From NCBI RefSeq assembly GCF_963924675.1, contig NC_089238.1, positions 23,541,815-23,605,814 on the forward strand: a DNA stretch of 64,000 nt, written 5' to 3'. This stretch comes from Phocoena phocoena. Lineage: Eukaryota; Chordata; Mammalia; Artiodactyla; Phocoenidae. Below, in pieces: positions 1-12,586 of this stretch (positions are counted from its first letter, which is position 1; every line of letters begins with the position of its first letter). The translations under genes were made by a program, and so were the position numbers. A model generated the notes under the pieces. It searched no databases and was not told where the DNA came from. It worked only from the letters and a program-made list of their open reading frames with translations.

Positions 1-53
1 ATCTGCATCTTTATTCCTGTCCTGCCCTTAGGTTGATAAGAGCCTTTTTTTTT

Positions 54-3000
54 TTATACTCCATATATATGTGTTAGCATACCGTATTTGTTTTTCTTTT
101 TCTCACTTACTTCACTCTGTATGACAGACTCTTGGTCCTTCCACCTCGCTACAAATAACTCAATTTCATTTCTTTTTATGGCTGAGTAATAGTCCACTGT
201 ACCTATGTGCCACATCTTCTTTATCCATTCACCTGTTGATGGACACTTAGGTTGCTTCCATGTCCTGGCTATTGTAAACAGTGCTTCAGTGAAAACTGTG
301 GTACATGATTCTTTTTGAACTATAGTTTTCTCAGGGTATATGCCCAGTAGTGGGATTGCTGGGTCATAGGGTAGTTCTATTTTTAGATTTTTTAAGGAAC
401 CTCCATACTGTTTTCCATAGTGGCTGTATCAATTTATATTCCCACCAACAGTGCAAGAAGATTCCCTTTTCTCCACACCCTCTCCAGCATTTATTATATG
501 TAGATTTTTGGACAATGGCCATTCTAACTGGTGTGAGGTAATAACTCATTATAGTTTTGATTTGCATTTCTCTAATGACTACTGATGCTGAGCATTCTTT
601 CATGTGTTTGTTGGCAATCTGTATATCTTCTTTGGAGAAATGTGTATTTAGGTCTTCTGCCCGTTTTTAATTTGGGTTGTTAGTTTTTTGATAGTAAGCT
701 GCATGAGCTGCTTGTATATTTTGGATATTAATCCTTTGACAGTTTCTTAGTTTGCAAATATTTTCTCCCATTCTGAGGGTTCTCTTTTTGTCTTGTTTAT
801 GGTTTCCTTTGCTGTGCCAAAGATTTTAAGTTTCACTAGGTCCCATTTGTTCATTTTTGTTTATATTTCCATTTTTCTAGGAGGTGGGTTAAAAGGCATC
901 TTGCTGTGTGATTTATGTCAAAGAGTGTTATTCCTGTGTTTTCCTCTAAGAGTTTTCCTCTAAGTGTCTTGCCTTACATTTAGGTCTTTGATCCATTTTG
1001 AGCTTATTTTTGTGTATGGTGTTAGGGAGTGTTCTAATTTCATTCTTTTACATGTAGCCGTCCAGTTTTCCCAGCATCACTCATTGAAGAGGCTGTCTTT
1101 TCTCCCTTGTATATTCTTGCCTCCATTATCAAAGATAAGGTGACCATATGTGCGTGGGTTTATCTCTGGACTTTCTTTTCTGTTCCATTGATCTATATTT
1201 CCGTTTTTGTGCCAGTACCATGCTGTCTTGATTACTGTAGCTTTGTAGTATAGTCTGAAGTCAGGCCGCCTGATTCCTCCAGCTCCGTTTTTCTTTCTCA
1301 AGATTGCTATGGCTATTTGGGGTATTTTGTGTTTCCATACAAATTGTGAAATTTTATGTTCTAGTTCTGTGAAAAATGCCAGTGGTAGTTTGATAGGGAT
1401 TGCATTGAATCTGTAGATTGCTTTGGGTAGTATAGTCATTTTCACAGTGTTGATTCTTCCAGTCCAAGAACATGGTATATCTCTCCATCTATTTGTATCA
1501 TCTTTAATTTCTTTCATCAGTGTCTTCTAGTTTTCTGCATACAGGTGTTTTGTCTCCTTAGGTAGGTTTATCCATAGGTATTTTATTCTTTTAGTTGTGG
1601 CCGTAAATGGGAATGTTTCCTTAATTTCTCTTTCAGATTTTTCATCATTAGTGTATAAGAGTGCAAGAGATTTCTGTGCATTAATTTTGTATCCTGCTAC
1701 TTTACCAAATTCATTGATTAGCTCTAGTAGTTTTCTGGTAGCATCTTTAGGATTCTCTATGTATAGTATCGTGTCATCTGCAAACAGTGACAACTTTACT
1801 TCTTCTTTTCTGATTTGGATTCCTTTTATTTCTTTTTCTTCTCTGGAAGTTTTGCTGTGGCTAAAACTTTAAAAACTATTTTGAATAATAGTGGTGAGAG
1901 TGGGCAAGCTTGTCTTGTTCCTGATCTTAGAGGCAATGGTTTCAGTTTTTCACCACTGAGAACGATGCAGGCTGTATGTTTGTCATATATGGCCTTTATT
2001 ATGTTGAGGTAGGTTCCCTCTGTGCCCACTTTCTGGAGGGTTTTTCTCGTAAATGGGTGTTGAATTTTGTCGAAAGCTTTTTCTGAATCTATTGAGATGA
2101 TCATATGGTTTTTCTCCTTCAATTTGTTAATATGGTTTATCACATTGATAGATTTGCATATATTGAAGAATCCTTGCATTCCTGGAATAAACCCCACTTG
2201 ATCATGGTGTATGATCCTTTTAATGTGCTGTTGGATTCTGTATGCTAGTATTTTGTTGAGGATTTTTGCACCTATGTTCATCAGTGATATTGGCCTGTAG
2301 TTTTCTTTTTTTGTGACAGCTTTGTCTCGCTTTGGTATCAGGGTGATGGTGGCCTTGTAGAATGAATTTCAGAGTACCTTCCCTCTGCTATATTTTGGAA
2401 GAGTTTGAGAAGGAAAGGTGTTAGCTCTTTTCTAAATATTTGATAGAATTCGCCTGTGAAGCCATCTGGTCCTGGGCTTTTGTTTGTTGGAATATTTTTA
2501 ATCACAGTCTCACTTTCAGTGATTGTGATTGGTCTGTTTATATTTTCTATTTCTTCCTGGTTCAGCCTTGGAAGGTTGTGCATTTCTAAGAATTTGTCCA
2601 TTTCTTCCAAGTTGTCCATTTTATTGGCATATAGTTGGTTATAGTTATCTCTCATGATCCTTTGTTATTCTGCAGTGTCTGATGTTACTTTTTCATTTCT
2701 AATTCTGTTGATTTGAGTCTTCTCCCTTTTTTTCTTGATGAGTCTAGCTAATGGTTTATCAATTTTGTTTATCATCTCAAAGAACCAGCTTTTAGTTTTA
2801 TTGATCTTTGCTATCATTGCTTCATTTGTTTTGCATTTATTTCCGATCTGATCTTTATGATTTCTTTCTTTCTGCTAATTTTGGGGTTTTGGGTTCTTCT
2901 TTCTCTAATTTCTTTGGTGTAAGCTTAGGTTGCTTATTTGAGATGTTTCTTGTTTCTTGAGGTAGGATTGTATTTCTATAAACTTCCCTCTTAGAATTGC

Positions 3001-3870
3001 TTTTGCTGCTTCCCATGTGTTTTGGGTCATAGTGCTTTAATTGTCATTTGTTTATAAGGTATTTTTTGATTTCCTCTTTGATTTCTTCAGTGATCTCTTG
3101 GTTATTTAGTAGTGTATTGTTTAGTCTCCATGTGTTATTTTTTTTTACAGATTTTTTCCTTTAATTGTTATCTAGTCTCATAACGTTGTGGTCGGAAAAG
3201 ATTGCTGATATGATTTCAGTTTTTTAACATTTACCAAGGCTTGATTTGTGACCCAAGATATGACCTATCCTGGAGAATGTTCCATGAGCACTTGAGAAGA
3301 AAGTGTATTCTGTTGTTTTTGGATGGAATGTCCTATATCTATTAAGTCCATCTTGCTTAATGTATCATTTAAAGCTTGTGTTTCCTTATTTGTTTGCATT
3401 TTGGATGATCTGTCCATTGGTGAAAGTGGGGTGTTAAAGTCCCCTACAATGATTGTGTTATTGTCTATTTCCCCTTTTATGGCTGTTAGCATTTGCCTTA
3501 TGTATTGAGGTGCTCCTGTGTTGGGTGCCTAAATATTTACAATTGCTATATCTTATTCTTGGATGGATCCCTTGATCATTATGTAGTGTCCTTCTTTGTC
3601 TCTTGTAGCATTCTTTATTTTAAAGTCTATTTTGTCTGATATGAGAATTGCTACTCCAGCTTTCTTTTGATTTCCATTTGCATGGAGTATCTTTTTCCAT
3701 CCCCTCACTTTCAGTCTGTATGTGTCCCTAGGTCTGAAGTGGGTCTCTTATAGACAGCATATATACGGGTCTTGTTTTTGTATCCTTTCAGGCAGTCTGT
3801 GTCTTTTGGTGGGAGCATTTAATCCATTTACATTTAAGGTAATTATCGATATGTATGTTCCTGTTCCCAT
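54..3870 (-). pseudogene. L1 ORF2p remnant (endonuclease-reverse transcriptase), dead
   Basis: The minus-strand frame starts with ATG at 3870 (MGTGTYISIITLNVNGLNAP region). The endonuclease segment survives in pieces, for example IVGDFNTPLSPMDRSSK at 3265-3492. Reverse transcriptase pieces include [15 protein letters not shown] (2338-2655), [13 protein letters not shown] (1826-2281) and the catalytic [17 protein letters not shown] block (1527-1793). The C-terminal region reads [20 protein letters not shown] (364-603) and the stop is at 54-56. Several frameshifts and stops separate these blocks, so no active enzyme is encoded. Confidence 0.88.
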
Positions 3871-3928
3871 TTTCTTAATTGTTTGGGGTTTGTTACTGTT
3901 GGTCTTTTCCTTCTCTTGTGTTTCCTGC

Positions 3929-4813
3929 CTAGAGAAGTTCCTTTAGCCTTTGTTGTAAAGCTGGTTAGGTGGTGCTGAATTCTCTTGCTTGTCTGTGAAG
4001 GTTTTAATTTCTCCATCGAATGTGAATGACATCCTTGTTGGGTAGAATAATCTTGGTTGTAGCTTTTTCCCTTTCATCACTTTAAGTATGTCCTGCCTCT
4101 CCTTTCTGGCTTGCAGAGTTTCTGCTGAAAGATCAGCTGTTAACCTTATGTGGATTCCCTTGTATGTTATTTGTTGCTTTTCCCTTGCTGCTTTTAATAT
4201 TTTTTCTTTGTAGTTAATTTTTGATAGTTTGATTAATATGTCTTGGCGTGTTTCTCCTTGGATTTATCCTGTATGGGACTCTCTGTGCTTCCTGTACTTG
4301 ATTGACTATTTCCTTTCCCATATTAGGGAAGTTTTCAACTATAATCTTTCAAATATTTTCTCAGTCCCTTTCTTTTTCTCTTCTTCTTCTGGGACCCTTA
4401 TAATTTGAATGTTGGTGTATTTAATGTTGTCCCAGAGGTCTCTCAGACTGTCCTCAATTCTTTTCATTGCTTTTTCTTTATTCTGCTCTGCAGTAGTTAT
4501 TTCCACTGTTTTATCTTCCCAGGTCTCTTATCTATTCTTCTGCCTCAGTTTTTCTGCTATGGATTCCTTCTAGAGGATTTTTAATTTCATTTATTGTGCT
4601 GTTCATCATTGTTTATTTGCTCTTTAGTTCTTGTAGGTCCTTGTTAAACGTTTCTTGTATTTTCTCCATTCTATTTCCAAGATTTTGGATCATCTTTACT
4701 ATCATTACTCTGTATTCTTTTTCAGGTAGACTGCCTATTTCCTCTTCATTTCTTTGGTCTGGTGGTTTTTTGCCTTGCTCCTTTATCTGCTGCATATTTC
4801 TCTGTCTTCTTAT
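3929..4813 (-). pseudogene. L1 ORF1p remnant (RNA-binding chaperone), dead
   Basis: Minus-strand reading gives the N-terminal part RRQRNMQQIKEQGKKPPDQR, then NEEEIGSLPEKEYRVMIVKM and a heptad-rich coiled coil typical of L1 ORF1p. The RRM and C-terminal RNA-binding parts at about 4500-3929 are broken by frameshifts and stops. The expected initiator is ATA (complement at 4811-4813) where the homologous copy at 60994-60996 has ATG. The protein would bind L1 RNA in cytoplasmic particles; this copy cannot make it. Confidence 0.85.
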
Positions 4814-6715
4814 TTTGTTTAACTTACTGTGTTTGGGGTCTGCTTTTTGCAGGCTGCCGGTTTTTAGTTCCCTTTGTTTTTGGTGTCTGCCCCCAGTGGG
4901 TAAGGTTGGTTCAGGGGCTTGTGTAGGCTTCCTGGTGAAGGGGACTGGTTCTTGTGTTCTGGTGGGTGGGGCTGGACCTTGTGTTTCTGGTGGGCAGGGC
5001 CACATTCGGTGGTGTGTTTTGGGGTGTCTGTGAACTTAGTATGGTTTTAGGCAGCCTCTCTGCTAGTGGGTGGTGTTGTGTTCCTGTCTTGCTAGTTTGG
5101 CATGGGGTGTCCAGCACTGGAGCTTGCTGGCTGTTAGTTGAGCTGGGTCTTAGCATTTAAGATGGTGATCTCTGGGAGACCTCTTGCCGATTGATATTAC
5201 GTGGGGTCAGGCAGTCTCTGGTGGTCCAATGTCCTGAACTCAGTTCTCCCACCTCAGAGCCTCAGGCCTGGCACCAGGCCGGAGCACCAAGATCCTGTCA
5301 GCCACACAGCTCAGAAGAAGACGAGAAAAAGGAAAGAAAATTAAAATAAATAAATTTTTTAAAATATTAAAATAAAATATTTTTCAGTAATTAAAAAAAA
5401 AAAGGAATAGAGCGACCAAACCAATAAACAAATCCACCCATGATATGAAGCACTAAAAACTATACTGAGGTAAACATAAAAATCATAAACAAGTCAGCTG
5501 CAGACAGCAAACCCTAATTGTACAGTTGCTCCCAAAGTGTACCACCTGAATTTTGGGATGATTCGTTATCTATTCAGGTATTGCACAGATGCAGGGTTCA
5601 TCAAGTTGACTGTGGACATTTAATCCACTGCTCCTGAAGCTGTAAGGAGAAATTTCCCTTTTACTTCTTTGTTCGCACAGCTCCTGGGGTTCAGCTTTGG
5701 TTTTGGTCCCACCTCTGCATGTACGTTGCCTGAGGGCATCTTTTCTCTTCCCAGACAGGAGGGGGTTAAAGTAGCAGCTGATTAGGGGGCTCTGGTTCAC
5801 TTAGGCTGAGGAGAGGGAGGGGTACGGAATGTGGGGTGAGCGTGTGGCGGCAGAGGCCAGCAGGATGTTGCAACAGCCTGGGGTGCGCCATGTGTTCACC
5901 CGGGGATGTTGTCCCTGGATCATGGGACCCTGGCAGTGGCAGGCAGCACAGGCTCCTGGTGGGGGGAGGTGTGGATAGTGACCTGTGCTTGCACACAGGC
6001 TTCTTGGTGGCTGCAGTAGCAGTGTTAGCTTTTCATGCCCATCTCTGGTGTCTGCGCTGATAGTCACGGCTTGCACCCATCTCTGAAGCTTGTTTAGGTG
6101 GTGCTCTGAATTCTCTCTCCTCATGCACCCTTAGGCAGTTCCAGACTTTTTCCCAGACTCCTTCTCGTCTAGCTGTGGTGCACTAGCCCCCTCAGGCTGT
6201 GTTCACACAGCCAACCCCAGTCCTTTCTCTGGTATCTGACCTCTGAAGCCAGAGCCTTAGCTCCCAACCCCCACCCTCCCCAGGGGGGTGAGCACACAAG
6301 CTTCTCAGGTTGGTTAGTGCTGGTTGGCACCTATCCTCTGTGCAGGAATCTCTCTGCTTTGCCCTCTGCACCCCTGTTGCTGCACTCTTCTCCGTGGCTC
6401 TGAAGCTTCCCCACCCCCACCACCTCTGTCTCCACCAGTGAAGGGGCTTCCTAATGCGTGGAAACTTCCTCCTTCACAGCTCCCTCCCTGAGGTGCAGGT
6501 TCCATCCCTATTCTTTTGTCTCTGTTTTTTCTTTTTTCTTTTGCCCTACCCAGGTACATGGGGAGTTTCTTGTCTTTGTGGAAGTCTGAGGTCTTCTGCC
6601 AGCGTTCAGTAGGTGTTCTATAGGAGTTGTTCCACATGTTGATGTATTTTTGATGTATTTGTGAGGAGGAAGGTGATCTCCATGTCTTAGTCCTGCGCCA
6701 TCTTGAAGCACCCCC

Positions 6716-8677
6716 AGGAATGCTTTTTCAAGAAATTCTTTCTACCAGCATTCCCTTAATGTTCCTTTGAAATGTATAAATAATTCCTTTCTAAACAGAA
6801 CAATTTATATTGAAATGAATGGGGCTGCAAACAAATTAGAATAATCTCTTAATTTGTTACAATAAACTTATTTTTATGAAAGGAGTTCATTAGGCAAGGT
6901 GATAGAGAGGGAGATGAATTTTAAGTGTTCATGGCTATAGCTACTACACTGTAGTTTGCCAGGTGGGTGGAGGTCCTTCATCTATTACCTACTGTAATAC
7001 TCCTTCACTGGATGTAATGTGACAATAATATAAAATGACTAATTTTTATCCATGTCACCAGAAATGTTTTGTTCAGGTGAGTGCTGCCCCCTTCAGAGGG
7101 CCACTTAGGGAGGCTCTGCCCTAGCCTAAGGGTACTACCATTGCCAAGAATATTTTGACCTCCTCTTTGGAGATGTTTTCAGTGCTTTTTTCACATTAAT
7201 TTGAATGTCTGCCATGGTTCTAAAATGTCATCCTTTGAGGATGGGTTTAATATTTTAGAAATGGTCAAAAGGTCCAGACTTATAAATAATATATTGGTTT
7301 CAGTTAAACACCAGCAAGGGCCATAAAGGAACATAACTGAGTTTTTTCATATGACGAGAAAACTAATTCTTGAAAGAATTCCAGAGGAGAAGTTCCAGAT
7401 ATCTTTGGTGTTTGGAAGTATTAGTAAAATAGTAAAATATTCTCATGAGTGAACAGCTTTGACGACCTATTTATCTGAAGTTAAAAATTATGGTGTGTTA
7501 ATTAAAAAAAAAAAGAGGGTGGTCTTACAGACATGATGCACAAACTGGCAATCACAGCAGTGGGCCCTATTCCTGTCTCACACGAAGTTTATGATATTCT
7601 TTAGGGTTTTCCACAGTATCTTAGAGTAAATACTTTATACTGTATGCTCACCCTTTAAAGTCTGTGTAATGTTAAAGTAGCAAAATGTTTATGGATAAAC
7701 ATTGAATTTCAAATAAATGTTAATGTTTAAAACCAGTTTTTTGTCTTTATGCTCCAAATAACCACTTGTCCAATGTGAGAAACAATGTAATGAATGTTGT
7801 AATGAATATATTTAAAATCCCTTGAATCACATCTTTTAGTATTCAGTGATAGATCATTGATGCATTGAGGTGGTAGTCTGTGTATCACACTTTAGGCTTC
7901 TTTATGTTGAAAGAGTGATATTCACACTATTATCTGTGTATCATAGACCTTTTCACTGGTTTTAGACACAAATATCACTATTTATTGATGCGTGAAGAAA
8001 GAAGCAAATTTTAGGGAAATCTGTGAAGTATTATTAGAAAAATTAAGTTCAGTGTGGGATGATATTACAAAAAGTCTTCTGTAGCACTGTATTAGAATGT
8101 TGGTTTTTCTCCCTTTACATCATCCACAAAGATTCTAGTCTTAAAATAATTTTTAGTTTCTACCAAGAAATATTTTTAAATGAGTTGGTCACAGGGGGAA
8201 GATGGATTTTTTTTTTTCTCTTCAGTGATATTGAATAGTAGATAATGGCCTTAATGTTTAAAATGGGGATTTCTTTGCTCTAAGCAATCGCTCAGGGTTA
8301 TAATTCTTCATTTAAGATTACACAGTATCTCATTTGTAAAGCTTCCACAGACTAATTCTATTAAAAATAGCTTCTTCTGTGGCTCTACATATTTGCATAC
8401 TATATATTTATTGATTCATTTAAAGGTGTTAAATGTTGTTAAAAGAGATTATGTACACATTGTTGGCTAACATATAACATATCCTGTCAAATTAGTTTTA
8501 AAGTAAAGAAGCTTTTCCCACATTTTTCACTGGGAATTTCTGAAAAGAGTCAAATTTTCCTATCCTATTGGACAACTTTCTCTCTTTGTGCTTTGTCATC
8601 ATTGTAGTTTTTGAAGGGAAAATTTGAGGAGGGTACTGATTTGTTATATTTTAAATATTTATTTTTAAACTCCATAG
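6716..8677 (+). other. PHKB intron segment, no recognisable element
   Basis: This AT-rich intronic sequence lies between the 5' end of the first L1 and exon 1. I see an A-run at about 7503-7513 and a T-run at 8209-8218 but no gene, SINE head or splice-competent exon that I can support. The final 40 bases hold the exon 1 branch point and acceptor. Confidence 0.6.
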
Positions 8678-8836
8678 GTTATCCTGTCATACCAAAGTAC
8701 TACTTTGTGCCAGCTGATTTTGTAGAATATGAAAAAAGAAACCCTGGTAGTCAGAAGCGATTTCCTAGCAACTGTGGCCGTGATGGAAAACTGTTTCTTT
8801 GGGGACAAGCCCTTTATGTCATTGCAAAACTCCTGG
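8678..8836 (+). CDS. PHKB: PHKB coding exon 1 of window (159 bp)
   Basis: The exon follows the acceptor ...aactccatag and ends at the donor ctg-g|gtaagt. Reading starts with the last two bases of a split codon, then [20 protein letters not shown], then a stretch containing [11 protein letters not shown] and [20 protein letters not shown], and ends with one base (g) of a split Ala codon. The [11 protein letters not shown] segment is the conserved end of the glucoamylase-like N-terminal region shared by PHK alpha and beta subunits. The final g joins ct from 15118 to give Ala, then DELISPKD, which proves continuity with the next exon. The open frame extends upstream of the acceptor, but that part has no similarity I recognise, so the exon is taken from the splice site. 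The polypyrimidine tract is weak and A-rich (tttttaaactccatag). Confidence 0.93.
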
Positions 8837-11389
8837 GTAAGTGAAGAAGATCGGGAACAGTTTTTTTTCTTATTATCAAGTCTTTAGAAATAAGTATGTC
8901 TTTGTTGACATTGACATTCTTTTTGGATTTGGGTGGTGTTTCATGCTGTTAAGAGGTCTTGGGGAAGTTTCTTAGCATGGAAAAGTACATTAATATGTCT
9001 ATTGCACTGAATGATGATGGATGTTTCTGGGAAGAAAGTCAAATAGGTGTGAGTACAACTATGATCATTTTGGGCTGCATTCAGCTTAGTAGATAGGGTG
9101 CTAGCAGAAGGCTATGGAAACTTTGAGTCTCTTTTATAAATGGAATACAGTTGTGATTTAGTATAACAATCATGCTTGGTCATACCTGTAGTAAACCACT
9201 TGCCAAAAGGAATCAAGTGTCTCAAAGTTTTCTTCTTTCCAGTAAATACATGTTGGCAGTTTACTCAGTGAGGTGGAGGCATAATGGAGCCACTATTCAT
9301 AATTCTTTGAAGAATTGTTTTTCAGCTTCTCCTAAAACTTCAGCTGAAGTATCTTTGGATACATTGAAATGAAAGTTAATTTAATGCACACAAAAAAGCA
9401 TTATGCATCTTGCTGTACCATTCCTTGCTAAATTTTTTAATATTATTAGCATTTCCATCAAAAAGGTTATCATAATAGTCAGAATTCTTTTATGACAAAC
9501 AGATTATGAAACAAGCTGACTGTAAATACTGTACCTGCACTAAAAGAACTGCTTACTGTGTGAAATACTGTTATTGTCTTTGTTGTTCTTAGTATTACTG
9601 CATAAAAGCTAAATTTGTTTGTGCTGTAAGAATAATCATCTTTGGTTCCTTTTTACATTCCATTAGGGAAGAATATTTCAAAGTCCAGATTTCCAATTCA
9701 AGCTTTACACAAATGATATATATAAGAGCAGACAGAAGCTATTCAAAGAAGAGAAAATTAAGTTAATGCTGTCTTCAGTTTGCTCATTTCCTGACTATAT
9801 TTTCTGTGTCTCCATATATACTTAATCCTAATTTAAGAACCTGTAGAAAATTTTTTTCTTTAAAGGGACAGCTCTTTGATAAGGATTTGATATTATTTAT
9901 GCAGGTTTTGCTTTAAGATTTTCCAAAAGAAAAAAATAACATACATAAGGTAGTTTTCTTAGAATCAAGCCAAGTTGGTAAGGTTATCTCTAGTTAGAAT
10001 TTTATTTCCATCTTATTAGCATGAATACAAAGAAGCCTTGTTGATAATCAGCTAAATAAAACATATTTTGGCAGAGGAGTGGTTAACCTATCTAAGGACA
10101 AGAATTTTAACATCAGAATCATAAGTTTCTGTATACTACACTTGGAAACAAATGAGCATGATGAAATTTTTCTGTGAGTCTGAGACTGAAAACTGGTACC
10201 TGGGATATGGGATTTGAGATCTAAACCTTCTTCATCCTGCTTTTTGCTGTATATACAGCTTGGGGTTGAATGCAGAATTGACCATATTCTATATAAGCAG
10301 ATTGAGCTTTAAAAAACAAAGATTGAAAACAATATCAGTCAGTAACAAAACATTGGACCTTCCTTACTCCAAAATAAATGTATTGAATGTAGACAAATTT
10401 TGAGTGTAGATAGCATTTTCTTATGTTAAGACCAGAGTGAATAGAAATAATCCAGGTCATGCCTTCATCTCTGTTTTATGACCATTTTGAATACGAAAGA
10501 GCCTTCAAAGAAACAGTTTCTCCTTTGCCTGCTGCACTTCTAAAAAGGCAGTAGAGGACATGAGTAGGTGTATTGCAGACTACGAAACCACATACTTATC
10601 TCCTGCTAGAAAAAGAGATGCTGCATATTAATTAGCACTCTGACCTAGCTGTGTGTCATCTGGTTAACAACTCACTGGTTAAAATGAATAAGGTCTCAGA
10701 AGATTGAATCATTTAGTTGCTCTTGACTATTGTATAACTGTCCCCCCTGCCCCAAGCACCATCAGACTTCTATGGATGTTATTAAGATTCCACACACCAC
10801 CTTTACTAACAAAGTCTTATTTATTCATTAAAGGAGCCTCAGTTGGATATCTGCTTAACAACATTTTGTGGGCAGTTAATTGGAATTACATGAGCATAAT
10901 AGAACAGTAAATCTTTAAAAATATTCTGTAATATATGGCTTTCACTAATTCAGTCCAGTTTTTAATTGGTGAAATTTAATATTTTGCTCTATGTATGCCT
11001 TAGTTAATAATTATACAACAAAACTATGTGACTTTTATGTTAGAGCAAAAAGACTCAATATGCTGTTTCTTTTCCCAAGGCCTGAACTACCCATTGTGTT
11101 CTTAGAAAATAGTTAATTATTACAGTAATTTTTTTCTTTAGAAACTTTAGACTTTTAGAAAATCAGTGTTTGCTATAAAATAGGTAACTAAATCATAAAC
11201 AAGGAACTACCACGTGAAAAGGGCTTCCATGCTTATAGTACAACAGCAGTTGAAGACATTGCCCTCATTCTGGTCAGTGCCCCATAAAAAATGCTCCATC
11301 TCAGAAATCTCTTTTAGAATTTAGTGTTAGGAAACACTGTCTTCCCTCACTGAACTAATTTTCTTCCTTGAAACTGCAAATACATTATT
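8837..11389 (+). other. PHKB intron 1, proximal part, no recognisable element
   Basis: This is AT-rich intronic sequence without a clear transposon or coding signal. The short open frame around 9172-9372 has no motif and no splice context that I can support. Confidence 0.6.
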
Positions 11390-11747
11390 TTTATTGCAGA
11401 ACAACTTTATTGAGGTAAAATTACATACATTTCACCTACTTAAAGTTTACAGTTCAATATATTTTAGCATATTCACAGAGTTGTGCAACTATAACCACAA
11501 TCAATTTTAGAATATTGTCATCAATCCCCCCCCCAAAAAAAGCCCTATACTCTTTAGCAGTCACTCCCCACGTACCCCTAATCACTTCATCCTTCCCCTT
11601 AGCGCTAGACAATCATTAATCTACTTTCTATTTCTATAGATTTACCTATTCTGGACATTTTATATACCTCAAATCATATAATGTATGGCCTTTATGACTC
11701 ACTTAGCCTGTCTTCAAGTTTCATCCATGTATTAGCACTTTGTTCCC

Positions 11748-11870
11748 TTTTTTTTTTTTTTTGTCTGCACCGCACAGCATTCGAAGTCTTAGTTCCCCTA
11801 CCAGGATCAAACATGTGCCCCCTGCAGTGGAAGCGTGGAGTCCTAGCCACTGGGAAGCCGGGGAATTCCT
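11748..11870 (-). mobile_element. CHR-type tRNA-derived SINE, short form
   Basis: Read on the minus strand it starts near ggaattccccggcttcccag, has the tRNA-like box B region and an A-tail (the T-run at 11748). Diverged target duplications gcactttgttccc (11735-) and gcacttcgtccct (11871-) flank it. It is inserted in the old L1 and, judging by divergence, is older than the other two SINEs there. Confidence 0.75.
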
Positions 11871-12362
11871 GCACTTCGTCCCTTTTTATGGCAAAATAAC
11901 ATTCCATTGTATGGTTATACCACTTTTGATTTATCCATTCATCAGGTGATGGACATTTGGGTTGTTTCCACTTTTTGGCTATTATGAATAATGCTGCTCT
12001 AAACTTTCATGAGCAAGTTATCGTTTGACATGTTTTCATTTCCCTTGGGTATATACCTAGGGGTAGAATTGCTGAGTCATATGGTAACTCTGTGTTTAAC
12101 ATTTGGAGCGCTTCTAGACTATTTTCCAAAGTAGCTGTGCCATTTTACCTTCCAACCAGAGTGTATGAGGGTTCTAATTTCTCTACATTCTCTCCAACCC
12201 TTATTCTTGTCTGTGTTTTGACATTAGCCATCCTAATGGGTATGAGGTGTTATCTCATTGTGGTTTTGATAAGCATTCCTCAAATGACTAATGTTGTTGA
12301 GCATCTTTTCATGTGCTTATTGGTATATCTTCTTTGGAGAAATGTCTATTCAGATACTGTGC

Positions 12363-12370
<8 letters not shown>

Positions 12371-12396
<26 letters not shown>

Positions 12397-12586
12397 GGTA
12401 CGCAGGCCTCTCACTGTTGTGGCCTCTCCCGTTGCGGAGCACAGGCTCCAGACGCGCAGGCTCAGCGGCCATGGCTCACGGGCCTAACCGTTCCGTGGCA
12501 TGTGGGATCTTCCTGGACCAGGGCATGAACCCGTGTCCCCTGTATCGGCAGGCGAACTCTCAACCACTGCGCCACCAGGGAAGCCC
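12371..12586 (-). mobile_element. CHR-family SINE (short-body type, tRNA-Glu-like head)
   Basis: The minus strand reads the standard head gggcttccctggtggcgcag, the body with gagaggcccgcgtaccgc and a long A-tail (T-run at 12371). The target duplication tgtgcccattttt (12358-12370) matches tgtggccattttt (12587-) with one change. It sits in the old L1. Confidence 0.92.

Larger units (their letters stand above)
1..6715 (-). mobile_element. L1 retrotransposon, near full length, decayed, 3' end cut by window
   Basis: Read on the minus strand this is a LINE-1. The 5' UTR spans about 6715-4814 and ends outward in a leader complementary to ccatcttgaagcaccccc. The ORF1 remnant is 4813-3929 and the ORF2 remnant 3870-54. 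The 3' UTR continues past base 1; by comparison with the second L1, about 330 bp lie outside. Frameshifts and stops break both reading frames. The 5' UTR has lost many CpG dinucleotides that the copy at 55816-62943 keeps, which suggests this copy is older or has decayed longer. It is antisense to PHKB and lies in its intron. Confidence 0.93.

Noticed and set aside
364..603. Long open frames within 1-6715 and 55816-62943 as independent genes
   Set aside because: They are decayed L1 ORF1 and ORF2 pieces in order on the minus strand, not separate genes.
8611..8677. Extending exon 1 upstream to the in-frame ATG at 8611
   Set aside because: The upstream codons give an AT-rich peptide without PHKB similarity, and a valid AG acceptor precedes the conserved part.
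8678..8836. Assignment to PHKA1 or PHKA2 instead of PHKB
   Set aside because: The paralogues share GRPxRxxGxLGTSK, but the surrounding motifs ([43 protein letters not shown]) fit beta.
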